Source: Thermoplasmata archaeon
GTDB lineage: Archaea; Thermoplasmatota; Thermoplasmata; Lutacidiplasmatales; UBA184
Length of the DNA: 61,842 nucleotides
Assembly: GCA_022750055.1 (NCBI GenBank)
Contig: JAKIWL010000005.1
Location: 1-61,842, forward strand
Reading direction: 5' to 3'
Positions 25,666-33,159 of this stretch are shown here, in pieces. Under the pieces are notes generated by a model that was given only the letters and a program-made list of their open reading frames with translations, was not told the DNA's origin and made no database searches. Made by a program: the position numbers and the translations under genes. Position 1 is the stretch's first letter. Each line of letters opens with the position of its first letter.

Positions 25666-26637
25666 TTATTTGGCCTTCGCAGGGTCGGGTCGTGCCGGGC
25701 CCGGTCCGCGCCCGGGTCCGGTTCGCGCTCGAGCGCGGATCCGCTCCACGATTCGCCGCGTGTAGGGAAGATCGATCCCGTGCTGCGTTCCGATGCGCAG
25801 GATCTCGCCCGAGATCGAGTCGATCTCCGTCCTCCGTCCGACGTCGAGGTCCTGCAGCATGCTCGAGCGGTTCCGCGCGCTGCCTCGGACGACGCGGAAA
25901 AGCTCCCGTTCGGTCTCTTCCGGAGAGAACGGAAAGCCCGCGGCCTCGGCCACCCGACGGGCCTCCTCCAGAAGCGAGAGTGCCTGTCCTCGCAAGGGAT
26001 CCTCGGCGAGGAGGCCATTCTCTACGCCGTGATCCGCCGTGACCGGATTCACCGCGGCGTTGACGATGGCCTTGCGCCACTCCTCCCGTTCGATGGAATC
26101 TACGACCCGGACCGATACCCCGGCTCGGTGCAGGAGGGTATCGAAGCCGTTCAGGCTCCCGAGGACGCCGGAATCCCCGAGGAGGATCTCTTCCCTGTCG
26201 GCCGTCCGACGGATCCGCCCCGGCGAAACGGAAAGGGCGCCCAGGATCTGGATGCCCCGACTTACCCATTTCTCCGCGTACCCCCAACCCCCGGCCCGGA
26301 CCGCGCGCACGGTCCTCTCCCGGATGCCGAGCCCGTTTTGGAGGGAGAGGAGGGGGGCCGGGTGGAGGAGGTCCCCCGCTATCTCCCTCCCAGCCCCCTC
26401 GATGTCCCCGGCCTTGACCGTGAACAGGACCCGGTCGAAGGACGCCCCCACCGGAAGGGATTCCGTGCACGGGATCCGGAACGGCCCCCCGTCCAACCCT
26501 TCCACGGTCAGCCCGTCTGACTCGATCGCTCGTGCGTGGGCGGCCCGAGCGACCAGATGGACGTCGATGCCGCCGCGGAAGAGAAGCGCCCCGAGCAGGC
26601 TCCCGGTAGCGCCGGCTCCGAAAACGAGTACCCGCAC
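25666..26637 (-). CDS. panE: 2-dehydropantoate 2-reductase (ketopantoate reductase)
   Basis: Protein of 323 residues in the ApbA/PanE family. RVLVFGAGATGSLLGALLFRGG is the NADP-binding fold and VLFTVKAGDIEGAGREI contains the catalytic Lys region. LLSLQNGLGI follows. The C-terminal helical domain holds EEWRKAIVNAAVNPVTADHGVENG and a RTEIDSISGEILRIG hallmark. It reduces ketopantoate to pantoate for coenzyme A synthesis. The C-terminus ends in an Arg/Pro-rich tail. It lies between two tiny coiled-coil genes and pgk in one minus-strand unit. Confidence 0.92.
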   Translation of the reverse strand: MRVLVFGAGATGSLLGALLFRGGIDVHLVARAAHARAIESDGLTVEGLDGGPFRIPCTESLPVGASFDRVLFTVKAGDIEGAGREIAGDLLHPAPLLSLQNGLGIRERTVRAVRAGGWGYAEKWVSRGIQILGALSVSPGRIRRTADREEILLGDSGVLGSLNGFDTLLHRAGVSVRVVDSIEREEWRKAIVNAAVNPVTADHGVENGLLAEDPLRGQALSLLEEARRVAEAAGFPFSPEETERELFRVVRGSARNRSSMLQDLDVGRRTEIDSISGEILRIGTQHGIDLPYTRRIVERIRARARTGPGRGPGPARPDPAKAK

Positions 26638-26654
26638 CGCCCGGTCCCGCCGGT

Positions 26655-26885
26655 CTAGCTGAGTCGTCGGACGATCTCGGGAAGGCGGGCCGAGCGCCCC
26701 CAGTCCCGGCGCAGCTTGCCAAGGAGTCGTTCGTAGTAGCGGACCTGGTCCTCGGCGTCTCGTACCTGCTGAGAGAGGTAGTGCTCCTCGCGGACGAGCC
26801 GGGTCACCTCCGCCGAGGCCTGGTCGCGGGCCTCGCGGAGGGTGGCTTCCCTATCTTGCAAGGAGGCTGCGGTTCGGCGAACCAT
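26655..26885 (-). CDS. Small coiled-coil protein A
   Basis: A 76-residue, highly charged protein with continuous heptad-like helix: SLQDREATLREARDQASAEV, then VREEHYLSQQVRDAEDQVRYYERLLGKLRRDW. There is no recognisable domain. It sits 17 bases upstream of panE on the same strand and its start overlaps the end of another small coiled-coil gene by 35 bases in a different frame. The two could form a heteromeric coiled coil, which is an inference from the pairing only. A frameshifted single gene is the alternative. Confidence 0.5.
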   Translation of the reverse strand: MVRRTAASLQDREATLREARDQASAEVTRLVREEHYLSQQVRDAEDQVRYYERLLGKLRRDWGRSARLPEIVRRLS

Positions 26886-27096
26886 CGCTCTGGCTCCGTG
26901 CCGTGGCGTGGAGTCGATCGACCACGGCGTCCGAGTAGTCTGCGAGCCGCTTCAGGTCGCCCTCCAGCCGCTTGAGGCGCCCCTGCCAGCGCTGTCGCTT
27001 CTGCCGCACCTCGACGAGCGACTGCTTCAGGAGCCCGAGCCGGTGACGCCATTTGTCCCGCTCCTGGACGCTCAATAGCACCGCGTCGACGTCCAT
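26851..27096 (-). CDS. Small coiled-coil protein B
   Basis: About 81 residues, strongly basic and helical: VQERDKWRHRLGLLKQSLVE, then VRQKRQRWQGRLKRLEGDLKRLADYSDAVVDRL. ATG at 27096 was chosen; GTG at 27111 is a near alternative. It begins the unit that continues with coiled-coil gene A, panE and pgk. The regular leucine and charged spacing supports a real helical protein instead of a chance frame, but no family is recognised. Confidence 0.5.
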   Translation of the reverse strand: MDVDAVLLSVQERDKWRHRLGLLKQSLVEVRQKRQRWQGRLKRLEGDLKRLADYSDAVVDRLHATARSQSDGSPNRSLLAR

Positions 27097-27228
27097 CTCG
27101 GTTTCCCGCACCCAGGTCGGTCCGAATGAAGGTTTCGATGCACGCGTGGGCCGCTCCGAACGGCCCTTCCCGCCCGAGACAGACCTAAATCATCGGCCGG
27201 GGTCGGCCCCGCTCCGGAGCAACGGTCG

Positions 27229-28179
27229 ATGGTCGGTCTCGGAAAGGTGGCCGTGTTGGGCGCAGGGAACATCGGCGGTTCGCTCGCCCAGCGACTCGCG
27301 GAATCGGACCTCGCGGAGGAGGTCGCGCTCATCGACATCGTCGATGGCCTCCCCCAGGGGAAGGCCCTCGACATCCAGCAATCGGCCCCGATCCTCGGGT
27401 TCTCGACCCGGGTGACGGGTTCGACCTCGCTCGACGCCCTGGAGGGGGCCGACCTCGTGGTCGAGACCGCCGGCCTCGCCCGCAAACCGGGCATGAGCCG
27501 GTCCGACCTGCTGGAGAAGAACGCGGGGATCCTGGCCGGCCACGCCCGGGCCGTGGGCGCGCACGCGCCACGATCGGTCGTGATCGTGGTGACGAACCCG
27601 GTCGATGTCATGACGTACTGGTTCCGGAAGGTCTGCGGCTTCCCGGCGGCTCGCGTCTTCGGCGAGTCCGGCACGCTCGACACGGCCCGATTCCGGACGT
27701 TCGTGGCCGCGGAGCTAGGGGTGGCCCCTCGCGACGTGACGGGCTTCGTGCTCGGCACGCACGGCGACACGATGGTCCCGATCCTGTCGCTGACGAGCGT
27801 TTCGGGTGTGCCCCTGACGCGCCTCCTCCCTCCGGAGCGTCTCGCCGCCATCGTCGATCGGACGAAGAAGGGAGGCGGGGAGATCGTCGACCTGCTCAAG
27901 ACCGGAAGCGCCTATTTCGCCCCCTCCGCGAGCCAGGCCGAACTGGCCCGGGCGGTCGCGCTCAATGAGCATCGCCTTCTCTGTGCGACGGCGATACTCT
28001 CCGGGGAGTTCGGCCACCGGGACCTGGCGATCGGGGTACCGGTGGTCGTCGGCCGCAGGGGGATCGAGCGGGTCGTCGAGGTGGACCTGGCCCCACCGGA
28101 GAAGGCCGCGTTCGAGGCCAGCGTGGCGGCGGTCCGGTCGGACCTCGACCTGCTCGAGAAGCTTCCCCAACCCTCGTAA
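27229..28179 (+). CDS. mdh: Malate dehydrogenase (LDH-like type)
   Basis: Protein of 316 residues. KVAVLGAGNIGGSLAQRLA is the NAD-binding motif and ALIDIVDGLPQGKALDIQQ carries the acidic coenzyme-selecting residue. ETAGLARKPGMSRSDLLEKN is the mobile loop with the arginines that recognise the second carboxylate of oxaloacetate. VVTNPVDVMTYW and FVLGTHGDTMVP contain the catalytic Asn and His. Loop residues point to malate and not lactate. It converts malate and oxaloacetate in the citric acid cycle. It is divergent from the coiled-coil/panE/pgk unit and precedes the FixX-like gene by 31 bases. Confidence 0.94.
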   Translation: MVGLGKVAVLGAGNIGGSLAQRLAESDLAEEVALIDIVDGLPQGKALDIQQSAPILGFSTRVTGSTSLDALEGADLVVETAGLARKPGMSRSDLLEKNAGILAGHARAVGAHAPRSVVIVVTNPVDVMTYWFRKVCGFPAARVFGESGTLDTARFRTFVAAELGVAPRDVTGFVLGTHGDTMVPILSLTSVSGVPLTRLLPPERLAAIVDRTKKGGGEIVDLLKTGSAYFAPSASQAELARAVALNEHRLLCATAILSGEFGHRDLAIGVPVVVGRRGIERVVEVDLAPPEKAAFEASVAAVRSDLDLLEKLPQPS

Positions 28180-28210
28180 GCCTCCCGATCGCCTCATAGC
28201 GGCCGATCCC

Positions 28211-28546
28211 ATGACTCAGGGGATGTCGTCGCCCCCCGCCCCCGTCGCTCCTCCTCCGCGGGTGGAAGCGGTCGAGATCAAGCGCCGGCTCGCCACGCTT
28301 CGCTTCCAGACCGATTCCAAAGCCCATGCGCACATCACGACCAAGCCCGAGATCTGCGCGCGCTGTCCGCATTCGTTCTGCACGTTCGTCTGCCCCGCCC
28401 AATGCTACGAACGGATCGAGGGGACCCTCGTCTTCCGCTACGAGGACTGCGTCGAATGCGGGGCGTGCGACATCGCCTGCGACCAGGGCTCGGTGACCTG
28501 GAACCTCCCCCGAGGTCCGTACGGGGTCCGGTACGCCTACGGCTAG
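28211..28546 (+). CDS. fixX: FixX-type ferredoxin-like protein
   Basis: Protein of 111 residues. Cysteines are arranged as C-A-R-C-P-x3-C-T-x2-C-P-A-x-C, followed by EDCVECGACDIACDQGSVTW, the [4Fe-4S] pattern of FixX/ETF-quinone-oxidoreductase ferredoxins. It normally passes electrons from FixAB or ETF through FixC to quinone or ferredoxin. FixA, FixB and FixC are not in this window, so the partner must be elsewhere. The N-terminal 35 residues are proline-rich and of unknown use. It follows mdh on the same strand and ends 80 bases before the helicase coding region. Confidence 0.82.
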   Translation: MTQGMSSPPAPVAPPPRVEAVEIKRRLATLRFQTDSKAHAHITTKPEICARCPHSFCTFVCPAQCYERIEGTLVFRYEDCVECGACDIACDQGSVTWNLPRGPYGVRYAYG

Positions 28547-28625
28547 GCCCGAGTCGCTTCCTCTGGGTCGCTAGCTTCAAGCACCCGCCGACCGTTCTCG
28601 ACGCGGAGAGAAGGATACGGAACCC

Positions 28626-30683
28626 ATCCCATCGTCGCCCGAACCAGCGTCGGGCCTCTTTCCGTATCGTCCCCGACCCGGTCAGGAGCGGATCCTCTCC
28701 GAGGTCGCCGAACTGGGTCATCGTGGGGGCTCGCTCCTCCTCGACGCCCCGACCGGGTCCGGCAAGACGGTGAGCGCGCTCGCGCCGCTGCTCGAGCACG
28801 CGGAGCGGGCGGACCACCGGATCGTCTACCTGGTCCGCACCCACGCCCAGGAGGTCCAGGTCCTCCAGGAGGCACGCGCGATCTCGCACCGCCTCGATCA
28901 TCCATTCCTCGCCCTGGGCCTCGAGGGCCGGCAGAAGCGCTGCCTCTTGTTGAGCGGGATCGCGGAGATGAAGGGGGCCACGGCCGAGGAGCACGGGAAG
29001 TTGTGCGCGGACCGGAAACGCGCTACCCAACGGATGTTCGATGAAGGGACGTGGCTCGCCCCGCCCGCCGAGCTCGTCGACCCGGGACCGGTCGACCTCA
29101 CTGACCTCGACGGGTGTCCGTACTACGCGAAGGTCCTCCAAGCCGACCTGGACGCGCTCGCCGACCGGTTCAGTCAGAAGCTGTCGAGCCCGGCCGAATT
29201 CGAGGCGTACTGCGCCTCCGAGAATCTGTGTTCCTATGAACTGTCGAAGAAGCTCATCCCCCGCGCCCGGCTCATCACCGCCCCGTACGTGTTCTTCTTC
29301 CATCCCCACATCCGCCAGTCGCTGCTCTCTTGGCTCGGCGTCGGACTCGACCGGATCGACCTGGTCGTCGACGAGGCCCACAATCTGCCGGACCACCTCC
29401 GCGACCTGACCACGGTGGCCCTTCCCGAGGACTCGATCCGTCGGGCCCGGGCCGAGCTCAACGACCGGGGGGACTTTGCCGTCCCGGACGGACCGAGCGC
29501 GAGCCGGCTCCTCGAGATCGCCCAGGGTGCGGTGACCGAGCTCATCGACCGGTACGCACCCGAGGAGGACGGCGTGCTGCCCGAAGGCGCCCTGGAGGAC
29601 CGGATCCTCACGGCGGTCGGCGGGACCTCGCACCGCCTCGACACCTGGATCGGCGCCCTGGTCAGCTGGGGCGACGCGCTTCGGGAGGAACGCCGCCGCG
29701 CGCGACGGCTCCCAAGGTCCTGGGTCCATACCGTCGCCCTGACCCTGCTGGCCTGGCCCCAATTGAACGGCCCGGGCTACGTCAAAGTGGTCACCCGCAC
29801 CCCCCGCCGGGCCCTCGAGGCGTACTCGCTCGACGCGAGCGCCCCGGCCGACCCGGTCCGTTCCTGCCACCTGTCCGTGCACATGTCCGGAACCCTGGCC
29901 CCGCTCGAGGACTACCGGGACTCTCTTTCGCTCGGAGAGAGCGCCCGCCTGCTCCAGGTTCCTCCCCACTTTCCGAAGGAGAACCGTAAGCTGCTGTACG
30001 ACCCGACCGTCACCACCCGCTACGAGGACCTCCAGAACGATCCCGGCGCGATCCCGCGGATCGCAGACCGCCTCGCCGAGGTCCTCCAGTGCCTGCCGGT
30101 CCGGACGGCGGTCTTCTTCCCGAGCTTCGACTTGATGGACCGACTCCTGTCGGCCGGGCTCCAATCGGCCTTGCCCCCGAACGCGGTGATCGAGACCCGC
30201 CGACAGACCATGGGCGACCTGTGGCGCTCGATCGAGGGGTTCAAGCGGGGCTCCCCGGAAGGAGTCCTGCTCGGCGTCACCGGCGGGCGCATCGCCGAGG
30301 GCGTCGATTTTCCCGATGAGGAGCTCGAGGCGGTCGTGATCGTCGGCATCCCCTACCCCCGTCCGACCGCGAAACGGGAGGCGCTACGTCGCTTCCTGGA
30401 CGCCACGACGGGGCGGGGGTGGGAGTACGTGGTCGAGGCGCCCGCCCAGCGGGCCATGCTCCAGGCGTTCGGCCGGATGATCCGCTCCGAGAACGACCGA
30501 GGGATCGGGATCGTCCTCGACCGCCGCGCGACGGCCTTCGCCGCCGCCCTCGGCGACCTCAGGCCGATCCACGAGCTCGAATCCGAGGCCCGCGCGTTCT
30601 ACGGCCGCCGCCCTCGCTCCCGCGAGGCCCGTTCCTTGCCTACCTCCCCGGTCGTCGGCCCGGAGGACCGCCCCCGGCCGTGA
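28626..30683 (+). CDS. XPD/Rad3-like FeS-cluster DNA helicase (start codon unresolved)
   Basis: Superfamily 2 helicase of about 685 residues. An opening FPYRPRPGQERILSEV leads to Walker A LLLDAPTGSGKT. Four cysteines (GQKRC, GKLC, DGCPYY, ENLCSYEL) fit the FeS-cluster domain. DLVVDEAHNLPD is the DEAH box, HMSGTLAPL motif III-like and QAFGRMIRSENDRG motif VI. No ATG, GTG or TTG occurs in frame between the stop at 28572 and Walker A. The first ordinary start (GTG 28770) lies inside Walker A and would destroy it. The start given is an in-frame ATC and is a placeholder. The 3' end overlaps the sugar kinase gene (GTGA). Confidence 0.85.
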   Translation: MPSSPEPASGLFPYRPRPGQERILSEVAELGHRGGSLLLDAPTGSGKTVSALAPLLEHAERADHRIVYLVRTHAQEVQVLQEARAISHRLDHPFLALGLEGRQKRCLLLSGIAEMKGATAEEHGKLCADRKRATQRMFDEGTWLAPPAELVDPGPVDLTDLDGCPYYAKVLQADLDALADRFSQKLSSPAEFEAYCASENLCSYELSKKLIPRARLITAPYVFFFHPHIRQSLLSWLGVGLDRIDLVVDEAHNLPDHLRDLTTVALPEDSIRRARAELNDRGDFAVPDGPSASRLLEIAQGAVTELIDRYAPEEDGVLPEGALEDRILTAVGGTSHRLDTWIGALVSWGDALREERRRARRLPRSWVHTVALTLLAWPQLNGPGYVKVVTRTPRRALEAYSLDASAPADPVRSCHLSVHMSGTLAPLEDYRDSLSLGESARLLQVPPHFPKENRKLLYDPTVTTRYEDLQNDPGAIPRIADRLAEVLQCLPVRTAVFFPSFDLMDRLLSAGLQSALPPNAVIETRRQTMGDLWRSIEGFKRGSPEGVLLGVTGGRIAEGVDFPDEELEAVVIVGIPYPRPTAKREALRRFLDATTGRGWEYVVEAPAQRAMLQAFGRMIRSENDRGIGIVLDRRATAFAAALGDLRPIHELESEARAFYGRRPRSREARSLPTSPVVGPEDRPRP

Positions 30684-31657
30684 TCATCACCCGGACCCCG
30701 CTTCGGATCTCGTTCGCAGGAGGGGGGACCGACCTTCCGTCGTTCTACCGGACCCACGGCGGAGGCGCCGTCACCAGCGCCGCGATCGACCGGTACATCC
30801 ACGTGCTCGTGAACGAGAAGTTCGACCGCTCGGTGCGCGTCGCGTACTCCCGGACCGAGAACGTCGACCACTTCGCCGACCTCCAGCACGGCCTGGTCCG
30901 CGAGGCGATGCGAGCCACCGGCGTCACCGAGGCGCTCGAGGTCCACACGATCGCCGACATCCCCTCGGAGGGAACCGGGCTGGGTTCCTCCTCCTCGCTC
31001 ACCGTCGGGCTATTGAACGCGCTCTACGCCCACAAGGGCGTCTTGAAGGACCCCGCCGAGCTCGCCGAGGAAGCGTGCCGCATCGAGATCGATGTGCTCG
31101 GGGGGACCCTCGGCAAGCAGGACCAGTACATCGCGGCGTTCGGGGGCCTCCGTTACTTCGAGTTCCACCCCGACGACACGGTGCGGGCGAGCCCGATCCC
31201 GCTCACGGCGGGCGACCGGGAGGTCCTCTCCGACCACCTCTCCCTGTACTATACGGGGACGACGAGGCAGGCCGAGGGGATCCTCAAGCGCCAGGAGGAA
31301 CGCACCGCCACGAACCGGGAGGCGCTCGAAAGGATGCGGGAGCTCGCCCGGGTCAGCCGGGATGCGCTCCTCGCGGCGAACTGGAAGGGACTCGGCGAAG
31401 CCCTCGACGAGGGATGGCGGTGGAAGCGCTCGCTCTCCACCGGGATCAGCACCGCGTCGATCGACTCGGTCTACGACCGGGCCAAGGCCGCCGGAGCGTG
31501 GGGGGGAAAGGTGACCGGAGCCGGCGGCGGCGGCTTCTTCCTCGTCGTCCACCCGCCGTCTCGAAGCTCTCAAATAGAGAGTGCCTTGTCGCCGATGCGC
31601 CGACTCCGGATCCGCGCGACGCCCGAGGGCTCGAGGATCCTATTCGTCGGGCGGTAG
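30680..31657 (+). CDS. hddA: GHMP kinase, D-glycero-D-manno-heptose 7-phosphate kinase-like
   Basis: Protein of 325 residues. ITRTPLRISFAGGGTDLPSFY is the start signature of the HddA/FGGY-unrelated GHMP subgroup. GTGLGSSSSLTVGLLNAL is the ATP-binding P-loop of GHMP kinases, and GAWGGKVTGAGGGGFFLVV the C-terminal motif. With the adjacent GmhA it suggests phosphorylation of heptose 7-phosphate at C1 toward an activated heptose; the phosphatase (GmhB) and nucleotidyltransferase (HddC) are not present here. GTG start overlaps the helicase stop by four bases. Related kinases acting on other sugars cannot be excluded. Confidence 0.82.
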   Translation: MIITRTPLRISFAGGGTDLPSFYRTHGGGAVTSAAIDRYIHVLVNEKFDRSVRVAYSRTENVDHFADLQHGLVREAMRATGVTEALEVHTIADIPSEGTGLGSSSSLTVGLLNALYAHKGVLKDPAELAEEACRIEIDVLGGTLGKQDQYIAAFGGLRYFEFHPDDTVRASPIPLTAGDREVLSDHLSLYYTGTTRQAEGILKRQEERTATNREALERMRELARVSRDALLAANWKGLGEALDEGWRWKRSLSTGISTASIDSVYDRAKAAGAWGGKVTGAGGGGFFLVVHPPSRSSQIESALSPMRRLRIRATPEGSRILFVGR

Positions 31658-31663
31658 GCGGGC

Positions 31664-32248
31664 ATGGGCGAGATCGCGCCGTACGTGCACCGGTACGTCG
31701 AGGAGACGAAGGCCGCGCTCTCCGACCCGTACCTCGCCGAGGGAATCGCTCGGGTCGTCCCCGTGCTCTTGGAGGCGCGCGCCCAGGACCGGACCATCTT
31801 CTTCTTCGGGAACGGCGGAAGCGCGTCGACCGCCTCCCATTTCGTCGCGGACATCGGCAAGGCGACGATCCGAGGCGATGGGCGCCGATTCCGATGCATC
31901 GCCCTCGTGGATAACGTAGAGACGCTCACGGCCTGGGCGAACGACGCGGAGTACTCGCGCGTTTTCGCCGAGCAGCTCGCCACGCTCGGCAGACCCGGGG
32001 ACGTGGCCATCGGGATCAGCGGGTCGGGAAACTCCCCGAACGTCCTCCGGGCGATGGAGACCGCCACGCATCTCGGGCTTCGGACCGTGGGCCTCACCGG
32101 AATGGGGGGCGGGAAGCTCAAGGATCTGGTCGAGGTCCCGATCGTCGTACCGTCCCGGTCGATGCAGCATATCGAGGACGTCCACCTGTTGATCGGCCAT
32201 CTGCTCACCGCCTACCTGCGCGATGAGGCGCCTGCGGCGCCCCGATGA
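31664..32248 (+). CDS. gmhA: Phosphoheptose isomerase (SIS domain)
   Basis: Protein of 194 residues. FFFGNGGSASTASHFVADI is the SIS-domain phosphosugar loop of GmhA. VAIGISGSGNSPNVLRAM is the second sugar-phosphate site, and MQHIEDVHLLIGHLL carries the catalytic His/Glu region near the C-terminus. It converts sedoheptulose 7-phosphate to D-glycero-D-manno-heptose 7-phosphate. It begins six bases after the kinase gene and overlaps the next gene by four bases. Heptose in the surface glycan of this organism is therefore a reasonable inference. Confidence 0.9.
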   Translation: MGEIAPYVHRYVEETKAALSDPYLAEGIARVVPVLLEARAQDRTIFFFGNGGSASTASHFVADIGKATIRGDGRRFRCIALVDNVETLTAWANDAEYSRVFAEQLATLGRPGDVAIGISGSGNSPNVLRAMETATHLGLRTVGLTGMGGGKLKDLVEVPIVVPSRSMQHIEDVHLLIGHLLTAYLRDEAPAAPR

Positions 32249-33087
32249 CCGCCCGGGTCCGGGATTACATGGTGCTCGAGGTCGAGCACCTCACGAGCCG
32301 CACGACGGTCGGGGACGCGATCGACCGTCTCATGAAGAGCCGTCATCATGGCTTCCCGGTCACCGACACGGACGGGCGTCTCGTCGGGTTCGTGAGCGCG
32401 AAGGAGCTCCTCCGCAACATCCGGGACCGTTCCAAGCCCCTCGCCGAGATCATCCGTCCCGGCACGTACACCGCGACGCCGGACATGGCGATCGACGACG
32501 TGGCCCGCGTGATGTTCCGATTCGGTCTACGGGACCTCCCGATCACCGACGAGGACGGCCGGCTATGCGGGATCGTGTCGAACCTCGACATCGTCCGGTC
32601 CCACTTCGAGAGGGCCTCGCCGGCGAAGGCCGACACGCTCAAGACCCTCCTCTCGGACCGCTACGGTCTGCCGTTCTCCTACCGTCGAGGACTGGTGCCG
32701 ATCTCCCGATTGAGACCGACCCAGTGGAAGGTCTTCGAGGACGAGCTCGAGGGAAGGCGATACGAGCTCGAGCGAGGTTTCGCGGAGCCCGTCCTCGTGG
32801 TCCAGAAGGGCGACCGCTGGATCCTGATCGACGGCCACCATCGGGCCCTCGCCGCGCGCGAGATGGGCCTCGCCCAGTTGCAGGCGTACATCCTCACCTC
32901 CGACCGTCCCGAGGAATTCGAGAAGGTCGAGCTCGGGCTCGAACGCCTCGCGCAGGACCACCACCTGGTGAGCCTCGATGACATCGAGATCGACCGGTCG
33001 GCCCACCACCCCCTGCTCGAGGTCACCACCCAACTGTTGCGGCGGTTCGAGCCGGGCGAGGTGGCCCGCGGCGATGGGGACGCCTGA
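32245..33087 (+). CDS. CBS-domain pair fused to a ParB/Srx-like domain
   Basis: Protein of 280 residues. Two CBS motifs fill the first 125 residues (VGDAIDRLMKSRHHGFPVTD and VARVMFRFGLRDLPITDEDG), expected to sense an adenosyl ligand. A ParB-like domain follows from about 150: LVPISRLRPTQWKVFEDEL, then WILIDGHHRALAAREMG, which matches the G-H-x-R nucleotide-binding motif of ParB/sulfiredoxin proteins. No helix-turn-helix DNA-binding part is obvious. The start overlaps the gmhA stop. It may be a nucleotide-responsive regulator or kinase/CTPase-like enzyme; the link to the heptose genes is by operon only. Confidence 0.8.
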   Translation: MTARVRDYMVLEVEHLTSRTTVGDAIDRLMKSRHHGFPVTDTDGRLVGFVSAKELLRNIRDRSKPLAEIIRPGTYTATPDMAIDDVARVMFRFGLRDLPITDEDGRLCGIVSNLDIVRSHFERASPAKADTLKTLLSDRYGLPFSYRRGLVPISRLRPTQWKVFEDELEGRRYELERGFAEPVLVVQKGDRWILIDGHHRALAAREMGLAQLQAYILTSDRPEEFEKVELGLERLAQDHHLVSLDDIEIDRSAHHPLLEVTTQLLRRFEPGEVARGDGDA

Positions 33088-33159
33088 CGGGCCCCGTCCA
33101 GCGTGCTCGGATTCATACCATACCGATATCAAACCACCCCCGGTCGGCGGAATCGCCCG

